A stretch of DNA of 64,000 bases from Vibrio agarivorans (GTDB taxonomy: Bacteria > Pseudomonadota > Gammaproteobacteria > Enterobacterales > Vibrionaceae). Each line of letters starts with the position of its first letter. The first letter of the stretch is position 1. This document shows positions 1 through 7,770 of the stretch, piece after piece. Made by a program: the position numbers and the translations under genes. Where the stretch lies: NCBI RefSeq assembly GCF_030409635.1, contig NZ_JAUFQF010000003.1, positions 1 through 64,000 on the forward strand, read 5' to 3'. Below the pieces are notes generated by a model. That model saw only the letters and a program-made list of their open reading frames with translations. It was not told the DNA's origin and searched no databases.

Positions 1-85
1 GTTGCTCTGGTAAGGTGTAGGTATGTGTACGATTGTTCATTATTCCATCATTTTCGGAGAATAGTATTCCCATTTCGTCTGACAT
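1..85 (-). CDS. Hypothetical protein, 5' fragment
   Basis: An open frame begins at an ATG (reading MSDEMGILFSEN) and runs off the left edge without a stop, giving only 28 codons. An AAGGA ribosome-binding site lies about nine bases upstream, and it follows the 168-residue gene in the same direction, so it is probably the next gene of this minus-strand accessory operon. Too little is present to assign any family. Confidence 0.45.
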   Translation of the reverse strand, partial: MSDEMGILFSENDGIMNNRTHTYTLPEQ

Positions 86-137
86 TATTCACGTCCTTAA
101 CTGTGTCGGTGGCGTTTCAGGTAAATCAAGTTGTAAC

Positions 138-644
138 TCAGGCCTTCGACTCTTCCAAATTCAGATATTGAACCAGAAACGCTTTGATTTTAGCGTTATT
201 TTCTCGCTCATCATTCCTGTCCTTTTCTGACCTTATCCGATTCTCTTTTTTTGTCAGCAAATCGAAGTAGTCTTCAATGTACTGCGAATTGTTCATTACT
301 TTGACTTCTAGATCATAAACACCAGTAAGTATCGAAGATATGCCGAACCTACTCATATAGTGCTTCTGTTTGTACGTGAGCACAAAATCGCTGTGCTCAA
401 GATCAATGTCTATGGTGTGACTATTGTACACGTAACTCGTATCATCAATTTGAGTGATGTGACCATCGACTCTTTCAGTTATCTGGTTTCTACCAATCAT
501 TTCACCCATACCACGGGCATTCATTGCAGCCTTGTCAGTTCTACTTACAACTATTAAACCCCAATTATCCCAATTCACTTCGTAATATGGCGATTCACCA
601 TCTAAGTAGATTGGGTTGGATAGATCATTTGGTCGTCTGCGCAT
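138..644 (-). CDS. Hypothetical protein, 168 aa
   Basis: Not recognised. It is a soluble, charged protein with no signal peptide or membrane segment. The C-terminal third (about residues 115-160) is Lys/Glu/Arg/Asn-rich and predicted to be helical. The ATG at 644 is preceded by AGGAAATGAAAGG. It belongs to the minus-strand accessory block downstream of the AcrVA2-like gene, so an accessory or anti-defence role is possible, but that is inference from position only. Confidence 0.65.
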   Translation of the reverse strand: MRRRPNDLSNPIYLDGESPYYEVNWDNWGLIVVSRTDKAAMNARGMGEMIGRNQITERVDGHITQIDDTSYVYNSHTIDIDLEHSDFVLTYKQKHYMSRFGISSILTGVYDLEVKVMNNSQYIEDYFDLLTKKENRIRSEKDRNDERENNAKIKAFLVQYLNLEESKA

Positions 645-673
645 CCTTTCATTTCCTATGTTTGAAAAAAGAC

Positions 674-1092
674 TTAAGCCTCGGGTTGCTCCTGACTATC
701 GATGAGTTCAATCATTGCTAGGGCAGCTTTAGTGAAGCTCTCAACGGTACGCTGCTGTTCTGGATTGAGATTATCATTTTCTAAATCCGAGTGTAGAAAA
801 TGGTCATTCAATTTAAAGCAGACCTCTTGCGCGGCAAGGCAAGCATTTTTGGTGACATCAAATTCATCTGATAGCAGCTCATCCAAATCTTTAACGGCAG
901 TCCAAATCACATCATGACGACTGTGTAAGGAAGCTGCAATGAGGGCAGTCACGATAGCTGGATAGTTAACGAAGTGATTAGCATTTAGCGCAGCGTGAAT
1001 GATGTCGTGTTTCATATCAATCGTCAGCTTACTGTTTTCGGGATTAAGCTGGGTCAGCAATTCATGCAGATGTTTTTTTGAGTATTGCCCAT
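674..1092 (-). CDS. Hypothetical helical protein with out-of-frame start
   Basis: Not recognised. From 1060 down to 674 the frame encodes an all-helical soluble protein of about 128 residues. It has no ATG in its own frame before the TAG at 1106-1108; its only in-frame starts are TTG at 1060 or CTG. A well-placed AGGAG and ATG at 1092 (MGNTQK) is in a different frame and meets a stop after 12 codons. One extra A in the A7 run (T7 on plus, 1073-1079) would join that ATG to the long frame as MGNTQKKHLHELLTQL. The gene may use a rare start, slippage or TAG read-through, or carry an indel. Confidence 0.55.
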
Positions 1093-1105
1093 TGTCGGAA
1101 GACTC

Positions 1106-1306
1106 CTAGTTTTTGAAACTCACGGTATAGCGAAAATCCGTTGTACGGTCGGTAAACACAGCTTGACCGTAAGTTGGTTGCCAAATAACATCCACCTGCA
1201 AGGTTGCCCAAGGAAGATACTCTGCAATGGCTTCCAAATAACCTTGCGCCCTGACAATAGTTTTTGTCGCTATCTCATGGTCTTCGATTTCAAATAGCTT
1301 TAGCAT
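1106..1306 (-). CDS. Hypothetical small protein, 66 aa
   Basis: Not recognised. It is a compact protein with an N-terminal helical half and a C-terminal stretch (VDVIWQPTYGQAVFTDR) that looks like a small alpha/beta domain. It begins 40 bases after the AcrVA2-like gene stops, in the same direction. Its TAG stop is in the same frame as the following gene, so suppression of that TAG would fuse the two. No membrane segment or signal peptide is present. Confidence 0.55.
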   Translation of the reverse strand: MLKLFEIEDHEIATKTIVRAQGYLEAIAEYLPWATLQVDVIWQPTYGQAVFTDRTTDFRYTVSFKN

Positions 1307-1345
1307 TTTAATATTTCTCGTAGCTGGTTTTGCAAAAAAAGTCGA

Positions 1346-2704
1346 TTACTTAACCCGATAGTTCTTCGCTTGTACCTCATCACTGTCACCTTGGGCGACA
1401 AGTGTTGGAGCAATAAATTTCGGTTTATGCTCAATATTATCACCAGAGCCATATCGCTGATTACGAATGAAGCCCCTACGGAAGTGAGCACTCATCTTGT
1501 AGCCCGTACCTGCAGCCGATTGACCTGCACCTTTGAAAATAGGGTTGTTGGTTTGGATGATAATCTCGTCCGAGATACCTCGTAGCTTCTTAGCGGCTTT
1601 TCTGCGATTCTTGGCAGTCTTCGACATCACTTGTTTGATACCCTCTTGAAGCTTGTTCGATTGCTGCTTACGAAAGTTTGCAAACGATAAGTAGGCGATG
1701 TAATTGATTGCATCTTTTACGAGTTTCACATTATGAGCGACATCAAGATTGGTCAGGTCAATGATCTTATTATCTAAACTGCCCATCTTAAAAGTTCCAC
1801 TTTCGTCTGCTGTGACTTTTCCATCGTACCAAGCTAGCGTCCGTTGAATCATCTCATCAATTGGCATTCCGTCTTGCAGGAAAATATCGATTTTGGACAG
1901 GGTATCATTTAGTGCCGTGCCTTTTGGTTTGCCTGTGAAGACAATTTGCATTGCCCGATAAGGTTTAGTGGCATCAAGTCCAAGCGCTTCGAGTGTCACC
2001 TTGTCGAAATCGTAACAATGATTTTCCGACTCAACGAGATAAAACCCATCCAAAATGTGAAAATCGGTTGATGGGTCATGAACCTGCAAATCGGTTTTCT
2101 CAAGATGAAAATAACTATTTGGCACTGGCGATCGCAAATATGAGGTATCTATCCCTTTGGATATATCGATACTTTCTGCTTCTTGGCAAGTTTCTGCTGT
2201 GATGGTAAATATCGGGTCTGAACGCAAGTAATGTAGGATGGGTAGTAATTGGATGAACAGTCCACCTGCTCCATACTCTCGTATATTATCCACAAATTGA
2301 GGGAATCGTTGACTGAGGTAAGGGTTCTCTTTAAATGAAACGCAAAACATCTCGATGTCGGTTAAGCTCATGTTCGGGTTATACGCAGCCGACAGAACTG
2401 GTGAAGATGCATCGGCAGTCATCGACATGATTCCATCTATCGCCCCACCAAAATCCAAAGACCTCGTTGGATGTGGCATTGATAACAACAGATCATCTAC
2501 GACTCTTAAAGGGAGCTTTCTAAGCTTTTCTATATGCGCCTTTACTTCCTTCTCCGAAGTTGGGAAGTAACCCATCTCACCAGCCTCATCAAACTTACTG
2601 ATGAGTTTCGGGGCGTAACGTATCGGGAACTCATCTAAGTGATTAGAAAATCGCTCGCCCATTTTGAGCATATCGAAACGCAACTTTCGAGAATGAATAG
2701 TCAT
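1346..2704 (-). CDS. AcrVA2-like putative anti-CRISPR protein
   Basis: This is a 452-residue soluble protein. The C-terminal segment at about residues 405-440, with HFRRG, then NQRYGSG and FIAPTLV, matches the pattern I recall at the end of AcrVA2 (H-x-RRG-H-W..., G-x-G, P-x-x-V). The middle part (about 205-340: a hydrophobic strand, 'HILDGFYLV', then a helix ending in 'INYIAYLSF') also follows the AcrVA2 layout. Known AcrVA2 acts against Cas12a, and relatives are common on mobile elements; activity here is inference. The protein is longer than AcrVA2 (about 320 residues). The ATG follows AAGGG at good spacing, with a -10-like TATAAT on the minus strand at 2739-2734. It heads the leftmost accessory operon. 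Confidence 0.5.
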   Translation of the reverse strand: MTIHSRKLRFDMLKMGERFSNHLDEFPIRYAPKLISKFDEAGEMGYFPTSEKEVKAHIEKLRKLPLRVVDDLLLSMPHPTRSLDFGGAIDGIMSMTADASSPVLSAAYNPNMSLTDIEMFCVSFKENPYLSQRFPQFVDNIREYGAGGLFIQLLPILHYLRSDPIFTITAETCQEAESIDISKGIDTSYLRSPVPNSYFHLEKTDLQVHDPSTDFHILDGFYLVESENHCYDFDKVTLEALGLDATKPYRAMQIVFTGKPKGTALNDTLSKIDIFLQDGMPIDEMIQRTLAWYDGKVTADESGTFKMGSLDNKIIDLTNLDVAHNVKLVKDAINYIAYLSFANFRKQQSNKLQEGIKQVMSKTAKNRRKAAKKLRGISDEIIIQTNNPIFKGAGQSAAGTGYKMSAHFRRGFIRNQRYGSGDNIEHKPKFIAPTLVAQGDSDEVQAKNYRVK

Positions 2705-2733
2705 ACAGAACCCTTAATAAAAAATATAGCTAT

Positions 2734-2739
2734 ATTATA
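2734..2739 (-). promoter_or_regulatory. Predicted -10 of the AcrVA2-like operon
   Basis: TATAAT on the minus strand within TGCGTTATATAATATAG, about 30 bases before the ATG at 2704. It resembles, less closely than the others, the shared element found upstream of the transfer operons (TGT-TT-TATAATA). No convincing -35 box is visible. Confidence 0.4.
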
Positions 2740-2817
2740 TAACGCATTAATTCACTCGGCAACCATATTGAGCGTTAATAATTATAATGTTAGAATCAAA
2801 CAAAAAGGTAAATTATA

Positions 2818-3147
2818 ATGAACACACCAATAACCTACATATTTAATATTTTGTCAGCGCTAACCCTTGCTTATGCAATATTCAATATGCCCTACCCTAT
2901 GACGCATGAATATAGCACCATTTACAATGTTCATCTTAGTATCAGTACTTTTTTATATTTGGCAGGATGCGGGTTTTCAAACAACTCTCACATTCAGCCA
3001 ATACACGTATTTCCCATTGCGGCAGTTGTCATTCCACTTGGTATCTGGTCAGCTACATTAGTGGAACAATACAGTACCATTTTATATCTAATTTTCATGG
3101 TCTTTGGATGTACCATTGCAGAGAAGATTGTGGAATCTAGATACTAG
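2818..3147 (+). CDS. Small polytopic membrane protein, 109 aa
   Basis: Not recognised. Three to four hydrophobic segments (about residues 4-24, 38-54, 64-82 and 86-102) make this an inner-membrane protein with very short loops. AAGG lies nine bases before the ATG, and a TATAAT at 2783-2788 could be its promoter. It stands alone between two minus-strand blocks and is followed by a terminator, which suggests an independently expressed accessory gene such as an entry-exclusion or immunity function; that is a guess from context. Confidence 0.65.
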   Translation: MNTPITYIFNILSALTLAYAIFNMPYPMTHEYSTIYNVHLSISTFLYLAGCGFSNNSHIQPIHVFPIAAVVIPLGIWSATLVEQYSTILYLIFMVFGCTIAEKIVESRY

Positions 3148-3157
3148 ATGAAGACTA

Positions 3158-3187
3158 AAGGCGTCTAAACGTTAAGACGCTTTTTTT
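3158..3187 (+). terminator. Rho-independent terminator
   Basis: The stem GCGTCT / AGACGC (3161-3166 and 3175-3180) encloses the 8-base loop AAACGTTA and is followed at once by seven T. It lies 14 bases after the stop of the small membrane protein gene. The T run continues into CAAAAA, so it is also a member of the T7-N2-A4 motif family. Confidence 0.8.
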
Positions 3188-3220
3188 CAAAAACTCGCTG
3201 GTGGGTTTTAAGGCGTACTG

Positions 3221-3520
3221 TTATGGCTTTTGGTCGCAACCTCGGCATTCATAACGTGTGACCACCGAATCAGAGGTTAGGTCTACAAACAAAGCTGCAT
3301 GACACTGCTTACAAGTCCCGACCTCGGCATTGATGTAAACGATTTTAGTATCATCTGCTTTAGGTAATAATGCGGCATGGTCAATGATACATTGGTAAAG
3401 GACACCCTGATAGCTGACATGGGTATAATCGCCTTGAATAAATATCTTTGCTGTCTCTGGCTCTAGCGTCTGCCATTGTCGGTCAAATTGCGATGCCTTG
3501 ATGCTAAGGACTTTACTCAT
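3221..3520 (-). CDS. Hypothetical zinc-ribbon-like protein, 99 aa
   Basis: Not recognised beyond a C-terminal pair of CxxC knuckles, CKQC and CRGC, separated by about 20 residues, which should bind one zinc. The N-terminal part is a small alpha/beta region. The ATG at 3520 (MSKVLSIK) is preferred over one nine bases upstream because GGATGAG sits just before it. It is soluble and faces the terminator shared with the convergent gene. A role in binding DNA or protein via the zinc ribbon is possible but unproven. Confidence 0.6.
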   Translation of the reverse strand: MSKVLSIKASQFDRQWQTLEPETAKIFIQGDYTHVSYQGVLYQCIIDHAALLPKADDTKIVYINAEVGTCKQCHAALFVDLTSDSVVTRYECRGCDQKP

Positions 3521-3765
3521 TTTTCTCATCCGTGTTAAAGCTGATGTGCTCTATAAAAATTCCGTCATTGAACAGATTGTGTCTAGTAGGTATAACGGTT
3601 AGGTTATCTTACTGTCAGTCCTACTGGAGGATTTACTAGGAATACAACCACCCAATGACAATTAATATTAATCACCATAGAACATATCAAAATGAATAAT
3701 AGATCCCTAAACAGGTAAGCAAGGAGCATACAGCTAATAGGCTAGCGTAGGATAATAGTTTTCTT

Positions 3766-4212
3766 TCAAAAGGGCAGTAATTCTTCATCTATATTTAACT
3801 CCAACTGATTTGATAAAAATTGATGCTCAATAGAAAACATGGCATCAGCCACTAATTGATTTATATCGCAGCGATGAGAATAAATTAGTTGCTCTAGTTT
3901 ATTCTCGAATGCCGTTGCTGCCTGAATGGTAATAACTTCACCTACTTCAAAATGACTATCGTCAACCCAAAGGAATAACCGTAGGTGACGCTCAGAGTCA
4001 TCATAAAATGGCTGATGCTCTACCCAACCGCATTCAATGTGATCAAGAGGGTATTGCCTCATAAACCATTCGGCAAATTCGGATGTCGTACAATCGAGAG
4101 GCTCAAAGACTACAATGTTTGGACTCTCAGTATGTGTCGTTAGTAACTCGCCTAAGAATAAGCGCGATTCATACTGGACGACTCGTGCCGATCTAGTGCT
4201 AAAATTCATCAT
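3766..4212 (-). CDS. Hypothetical protein, 148 aa
   Basis: Not recognised. It is a soluble, acidic protein with no signal peptide or membrane segment. ATG ATG at 4212/4209 follows AAAGGGAATGA. It is the last gene of the run of closely packed minus-strand genes that starts near 7715. The 245 bases between it and the next gene to the left (3521-3765) show no frame or structured element I can support. Confidence 0.6.
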   Translation of the reverse strand: MMNFSTRSARVVQYESRLFLGELLTTHTESPNIVVFEPLDCTTSEFAEWFMRQYPLDHIECGWVEHQPFYDDSERHLRLFLWVDDSHFEVGEVITIQAATAFENKLEQLIYSHRCDINQLVADAMFSIEHQFLSNQLELNIDEELLPF

Positions 4213-4221
4213 TCATTCCCT

Positions 4222-4545
4222 TTAGGCACACCGATGCATTGGAGACTGACGCATAATCGAATGCTGTCCCTTGGTTACAACGGAATAACTCCAGTCGTTC
4301 GCACGTAATGGAAGTCCCTTTTTCTTTGGTGACGAATACATGTACCGTTCACTATGATGGAGAAGTTGAGTTGACTTGAACAAGGCGTCATTAGCTAGAC
4401 CGACTAACACCTCGGCAAGAGGTGCTGTAAACCATATCAATCGACCATCACAGACCTGCATGACACAACTGGCTTCTTTTGGAAAATCAAGAGATGAAAC
4501 AAGCTGCAGCAATGTTAGGTGTGAATCTTTAACTTGGATTTGCAT
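4222..4545 (-). CDS. Hypothetical protein, 107 aa
   Basis: Not recognised. It is a soluble protein whose C-terminus is basic and Ser/Met-rich. GGAGGG three bases before the ATG is a strong ribosome-binding site. Its start overlaps the end of the 44-residue membrane ORF, and its stop is ten bases before the next gene, so it is clearly part of an operon. Confidence 0.6.
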   Translation of the reverse strand: MQIQVKDSHLTLLQLVSSLDFPKEASCVMQVCDGRLIWFTAPLAEVLVGLANDALFKSTQLLHHSERYMYSSPKKKGLPLRANDWSYSVVTKGQHSIMRQSPMHRCA

Positions 4546-4649
4546 ATTCCCTCCAATTTTTCATCTTCACGGTAAGAGTCCATGAGCAAACGGGCGAGCA
4601 TCCACTGCAACCCAATGATCAACAACAAAATACCTGCAAGTGCCATCAT
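4515..4649 (-). CDS. Very small single-span membrane protein, 44 aa
   Basis: The frame begins at ATG ATG overlapping the stop of the upstream lipoprotein gene as TAATG, preceded by GGGGG, and ends inside the next gene. Residues 3-22 form one hydrophobic helix (ALAGILLLIIGLQWMLARLL), followed by a short charged tail. The stop/start overlap and the coherent membrane helix argue for a real gene that ordinary length cut-offs would miss. Function unknown; it may be a small subunit partnering the neighbouring lipoprotein. Confidence 0.55.
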   Translation of the reverse strand: MMALAGILLLIIGLQWMLARLLMDSYREDEKLEGICKSKLKIHT

Positions 4650-5191
4650 TACCCCCTGTCTATATCTTCAATCGAGATAACTAGCCTATCGCCAAGTATG
4701 CCCACCAGCTCTTTTGATTGAGGTGACGCCATTTCAAACGAAAACTGTTGGTTAAGCACACCCTCTAGATAAAGTGGTGCTCCATCCTCTATGCGCTTTT
4801 TACTCCAACCTAAATCGCCATGCTGTCGGGCTACGCTTGAGCCAGCTTGGGTCTTAAACACTCCCAAAAGTGTTGGAATCCCTTTCACGTACTCGAAGCT
4901 ATATGACAGTTGTGAAAGACCCACGGAATAGGCGCAAGGCTGTAATTTTTTACACACTACTGCTGAGTCGTGACCTAGAACGGTATTATTCGTTCGCCCT
5001 ACGCTTAAGTGCTTGCCCTGCACCACTCGCTCCATTGATGGCTGCAGATGACTTTCATCAAAATCGTTGTGGACGGGGTAATAAGTAAAGCGAACATTTA
5101 CTGGCTCGTAGTAACCATCCAAAATTGTCTTTGAGGCACAACCAGACAGCAACATCAAAGCACCGATGTACGCAACGTATTTGTTACTCAT
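4649..5191 (-). CDS. Predicted lipoprotein, 180 aa
   Basis: A lipoprotein signal (hydrophobic stretch, then LLSGC with Cys18 as the lipidation site) should anchor it in the outer or inner membrane facing the periplasm. The rest is a globular domain I do not recognise. It is not the DotD-type lipoprotein, which is at 33372. AGGGG precedes the ATG by about seven bases. The stop overlaps the start of a small membrane protein, and the upstream neighbour is the free-standing DotL-domain protein, suggesting a link to the transfer machine. Confidence 0.7.
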   Translation of the reverse strand: MSNKYVAYIGALMLLSGCASKTILDGYYEPVNVRFTYYPVHNDFDESHLQPSMERVVQGKHLSVGRTNNTVLGHDSAVVCKKLQPCAYSVGLSQLSYSFEYVKGIPTLLGVFKTQAGSSVARQHGDLGWSKKRIEDGAPLYLEGVLNQQFSFEMASPQSKELVGILGDRLVISIEDIDRG

Positions 5192-5194
5192 TGA

Positions 5195-5650
5195 TTACCC
5201 CTGTCTGAAAGGTTTAAAGCCCGAAACATAAATCATGGTTTTCACCAACTCTGTTTTGTAGAAAAAGTGCTGCTCCTGCACTTTGGGAGTGATTTCTAGA
5301 TCTTGCGTAGAAAAAGAAAATACAGGTTGCGCAAAACCGTAGAGGTGCAATAGGTAACGTTGAAGTTGTTTGAGGTTTTCTAAAGGAATGGATGCATCAG
5401 AAGCAAGTTCAAGACATTCTCGTAAACTCAAAGATTGCATCAACACGGCAGCGTTAAAATGCGAGCCTTGATGTTCTTTCTTATACAGCAGCGCTTTGTA
5501 AATGCCTTCAAGTAAGTTGGCAGAGCCGTGTGCGTAACATCCTTTGCCACTCTGCACCCCATCTTCAAATGAAAGTGTTAAAATCGTCCCTTTTACCAAG
5601 TAAATAAATTGCGTCTCATCAAGTTCTGGTAAATCACTATTCAAAGGCAT
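5195..5650 (-). CDS. Stand-alone DotL/TrbC helical-domain paralogue, 151 aa
   Basis: Residues about 35-135 align with the helical insert of this plasmid's own DotL (residues about 268-370). Both share AN-L-GI, then QSL-LRECL-LASD-SIP, then a Q-YL-L segment, then S-QD-EI and EQH-YK. No Walker motifs or membrane helix are present, so it is the domain without the ATPase. In TrwB-like coupling proteins the corresponding all-alpha domain lies at the cytoplasmic mouth of the hexamer and contacts cargo, so a regulatory or adaptor role is inferred. ATG 5650 is chosen for the CAGGAG before it; it overlaps the upstream gene by 14 bases. Confidence 0.65.
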   Translation of the reverse strand: MPLNSDLPELDETQFIYLVKGTILTLSFEDGVQSGKGCYAHGSANLLEGIYKALLYKKEHQGSHFNAAVLMQSLSLRECLELASDASIPLENLKQLQRYLLHLYGFAQPVFSFSTQDLEITPKVQEQHFFYKTELVKTMIYVSGFKPFRQG

Positions 5651-6317
5651 GGTTGTAGTCTCCTGTAATATGTGGCGCATCAAATGGAAAATCAGTAGGG
5701 TTTCGCATTACGAAAGTTATCGCTAACGAGCCGACCAAAAAAAATATGACCATACGGTTTCGATTTTTTTGAAAAAGCTCGATGACAATGAAAAACAGAA
5801 AAGCGATAAGGAATACATTCATAAACCTTGAGTGAGTGTCGTTCCTAAAGCCGTTATCCATGTCACGAATTGCACCCACCGTTTTATTGCTGAGATGCAA
5901 CATGTGCTGGTTGATTGCTGCAAAATGCTCACTTTGATCTACATCAATTGAGTACAACAAGGAGGCTGCGACATAATTCATCTCTTTCAGCTTATCGAAA
6001 TCAAAGAAAACAACTTCCAAAAAAGTTAGCTCACCATCATAGTTAAAAAACTCTACAGCAGAATCCATTAACCCTTCAAAAACCGCAAACTCAGCAATTG
6101 AAAACATCGGTTTTTGCGCTGCCAGTTGAACCATATTTATTGATAACGCATTTGTGTAAACAGACACCTTTGCAAACTTCACTAAAGTATATTCATATCC
6201 GATCATGAACAGGATAAACACAATGAAGCTTATGCCCACCACATTGAACAAATTTCGATATTGCTTTTGAAATAACATCCGTCTGTTTAAGGTACTTACT
6301 ATCTTTGAGCTAATCAT
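5637..6317 (-). CDS. Membrane protein, 226 aa
   Basis: Not recognised. A hydrophobic helix at about residues 24-46 is followed by a mainly soluble loop (about 50-160), then two close helices at about 166-183 and 189-205. The layout suggests an inner-membrane protein with a sizeable domain on one side. GAGGAAGT directly precedes the ATG. It overlaps the stand-alone DotL-domain gene downstream, so the two are probably translated together and may interact. Confidence 0.6.
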   Translation of the reverse strand: MISSKIVSTLNRRMLFQKQYRNLFNVVGISFIVFILFMIGYEYTLVKFAKVSVYTNALSINMVQLAAQKPMFSIAEFAVFEGLMDSAVEFFNYDGELTFLEVVFFDFDKLKEMNYVAASLLYSIDVDQSEHFAAINQHMLHLSNKTVGAIRDMDNGFRNDTHSRFMNVFLIAFLFFIVIELFQKNRNRMVIFFLVGSLAITFVMRNPTDFPFDAPHITGDYNHAFE

Positions 6318-6323
6318 ACTTCC

Positions 6324-7046
6324 TCAACTTAAGTCACAATTTGGCGTGACAGCATTCGTGCGTTGTTGTCTCTGATTTTTGAGGTAGGATGGAATTGGGA
6401 ACTCTAAGCCGAGTCTGTTCTCTAAATCCGCAACAGTGACAATATAATCATCGACTCGTGACTTTACAGCTTCGGGGCTATTGGGAATCCACCAAGCGAT
6501 AATTTGGTTGCCATGCATCGCTATTTTGTAAAAAGCCTCGGGCGCGACTACACCATGAGAGACTGTAAAATCACCACCGAGCGGTATCGTCCCTGTATAG
6601 ACCCCTCCCCACACAGAAACGGGTGAATGGTCTCTTCGGCACTCAACATACCGTTCAGTTTCAAGCCAAGCCCCTCGGTTCATCTCTTTTACTTGCGGTA
6701 ACACGTTGACCATCATGTTACTCAAACGGATTGCCTCTTCGTGTGAGTCCATCGCGTTGGCTGGGACTAGATGACCTCGGTCGTACGAAACTTGCCCTCT
6801 GGATTTGTAAGTACCTTGCGAGGTTTGCTGGCAACGATTGGGAATAGTGGAGTCATGATAGAATCGTTCATGTCTCGGATAGTTATTGGTGTCCTTAACC
6901 GCTGTATATTGCCAACCTTCGGCTGATTTCGTTTCACAATTGAGCTGGATACGAAACCAACCATAATTAACATCGATGACCTGCGCTTGTACTGGCAATG
7001 AAGCGCTAAATACAATGGCTAGGCTGAATGATTTTAATGCTCTCAT
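6324..7046 (-). CDS. Exported DNA/RNA non-specific endonuclease (DRGH family)
   Basis: The signature YDRGHLVPA (DRGH at residues 89-92) supplies the general-base His of the beta-beta-alpha-metal nuclease fold, and Asn123 in the downstream N-x3-W-x-E stretch is the likely Mg ligand, as in Serratia nuclease. A clear signal peptide (about residues 1-21, ending VQAQ) sends it to the periplasm or outside. The 240-residue length is normal. It sits in an operon with lipoproteins and membrane proteins of unknown role; it may degrade stray DNA or serve in surface entry control, both inferences. Three cysteines (37, 72 and 133) and one near the end could form disulphides. Confidence 0.88.
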   Translation of the reverse strand: MRALKSFSLAIVFSASLPVQAQVIDVNYGWFRIQLNCETKSAEGWQYTAVKDTNNYPRHERFYHDSTIPNRCQQTSQGTYKSRGQVSYDRGHLVPANAMDSHEEAIRLSNMMVNVLPQVKEMNRGAWLETERYVECRRDHSPVSVWGGVYTGTIPLGGDFTVSHGVVAPEAFYKIAMHGNQIIAWWIPNSPEAVKSRVDDYIVTVADLENRLGLEFPIPSYLKNQRQQRTNAVTPNCDLS

Positions 7047-7058
7047 TAAACTCGACTC

Positions 7059-7715
7059 CTAAGCCACAACCGCGCTGACGGCATTAAGCTCATCGGAATA
7101 ATCAAGTCGTGGTTGTTCAAACTCTGATGGTGTTTGTTTATCAATAGAGGCGGCAGAGGTCATCACTAGGCTGTCGTATAAGTTAGTGAATGAAGTACTC
7201 AAGAAAGCCTTGGTATCCAATAGAGCAATATTTCGCTCATAGGTTGCACCTTTTTGATGCTTATACAATTCAACCAATTGTTCCTGAAAATCCAAAGCTT
7301 CCACATGAAAACGGATCACCTTACCTAGCTTGTCGCCATTGAAGTAATCAAGTAGGTGAACCTCAAACTGCATCAGCTCACCTTCTGCTGGGTACTTTGG
7401 GAACGCCACATCATCCAATTTTGCATCAATAGGCAAAATAGAAAAGATTGGCTTATCAGAATCGCGTGGGTAAAAGTTGATCTTAAGGAACAACATCACC
7501 CCTTTTCTGAATAGCTCAACTGAAACGGTTTGAATGTCCGTCAACTTCTCCATGTCGGCACTCTTTAGCACCACATAGGATTTGTTATTACGAAATAGCG
7601 AAGCGAACACACGACCTTCACTGCTCACTATGTTCACCTCGGGATATGTCTCACCGATGTAATGGAAGAAATTGATTTCATCGCGACTGACAAATGGAGC
7701 GGCTGTTTCTGACAT
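7059..7715 (-). CDS. Hypothetical protein, 218 aa
   Basis: Not recognised. It is a soluble alpha/beta protein with several strand-like stretches (for example VSVELFRKGVMLFLKINFY) and no signal peptide. ATG 7715 (MSETAAPF) is chosen because AAGGG lies eight bases before it; a GTG nine bases upstream is less likely. It is probably the first gene of the operon running left to about 3766, since 55 AT-rich bases with TATATTTATAG separate it from the gene upstream. Confidence 0.6.
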   Translation of the reverse strand: MSETAAPFVSRDEINFFHYIGETYPEVNIVSSEGRVFASLFRNNKSYVVLKSADMEKLTDIQTVSVELFRKGVMLFLKINFYPRDSDKPIFSILPIDAKLDDVAFPKYPAEGELMQFEVHLLDYFNGDKLGKVIRFHVEALDFQEQLVELYKHQKGATYERNIALLDTKAFLSTSFTNLYDSLVMTSAASIDKQTPSEFEQPRLDYSDELNAVSAVVA

Positions 7716-7770
7716 GGTAATCACCCTTGATTAAATTATTTGACTGACACTATAAATATAGCACTAACAT

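Noticed and set aside
4649..5191. DotD/TraH assignment for this lipoprotein
   Set aside because: A better DotD with the secretin-N-like domain is at 33372, next to dotC and dotB.
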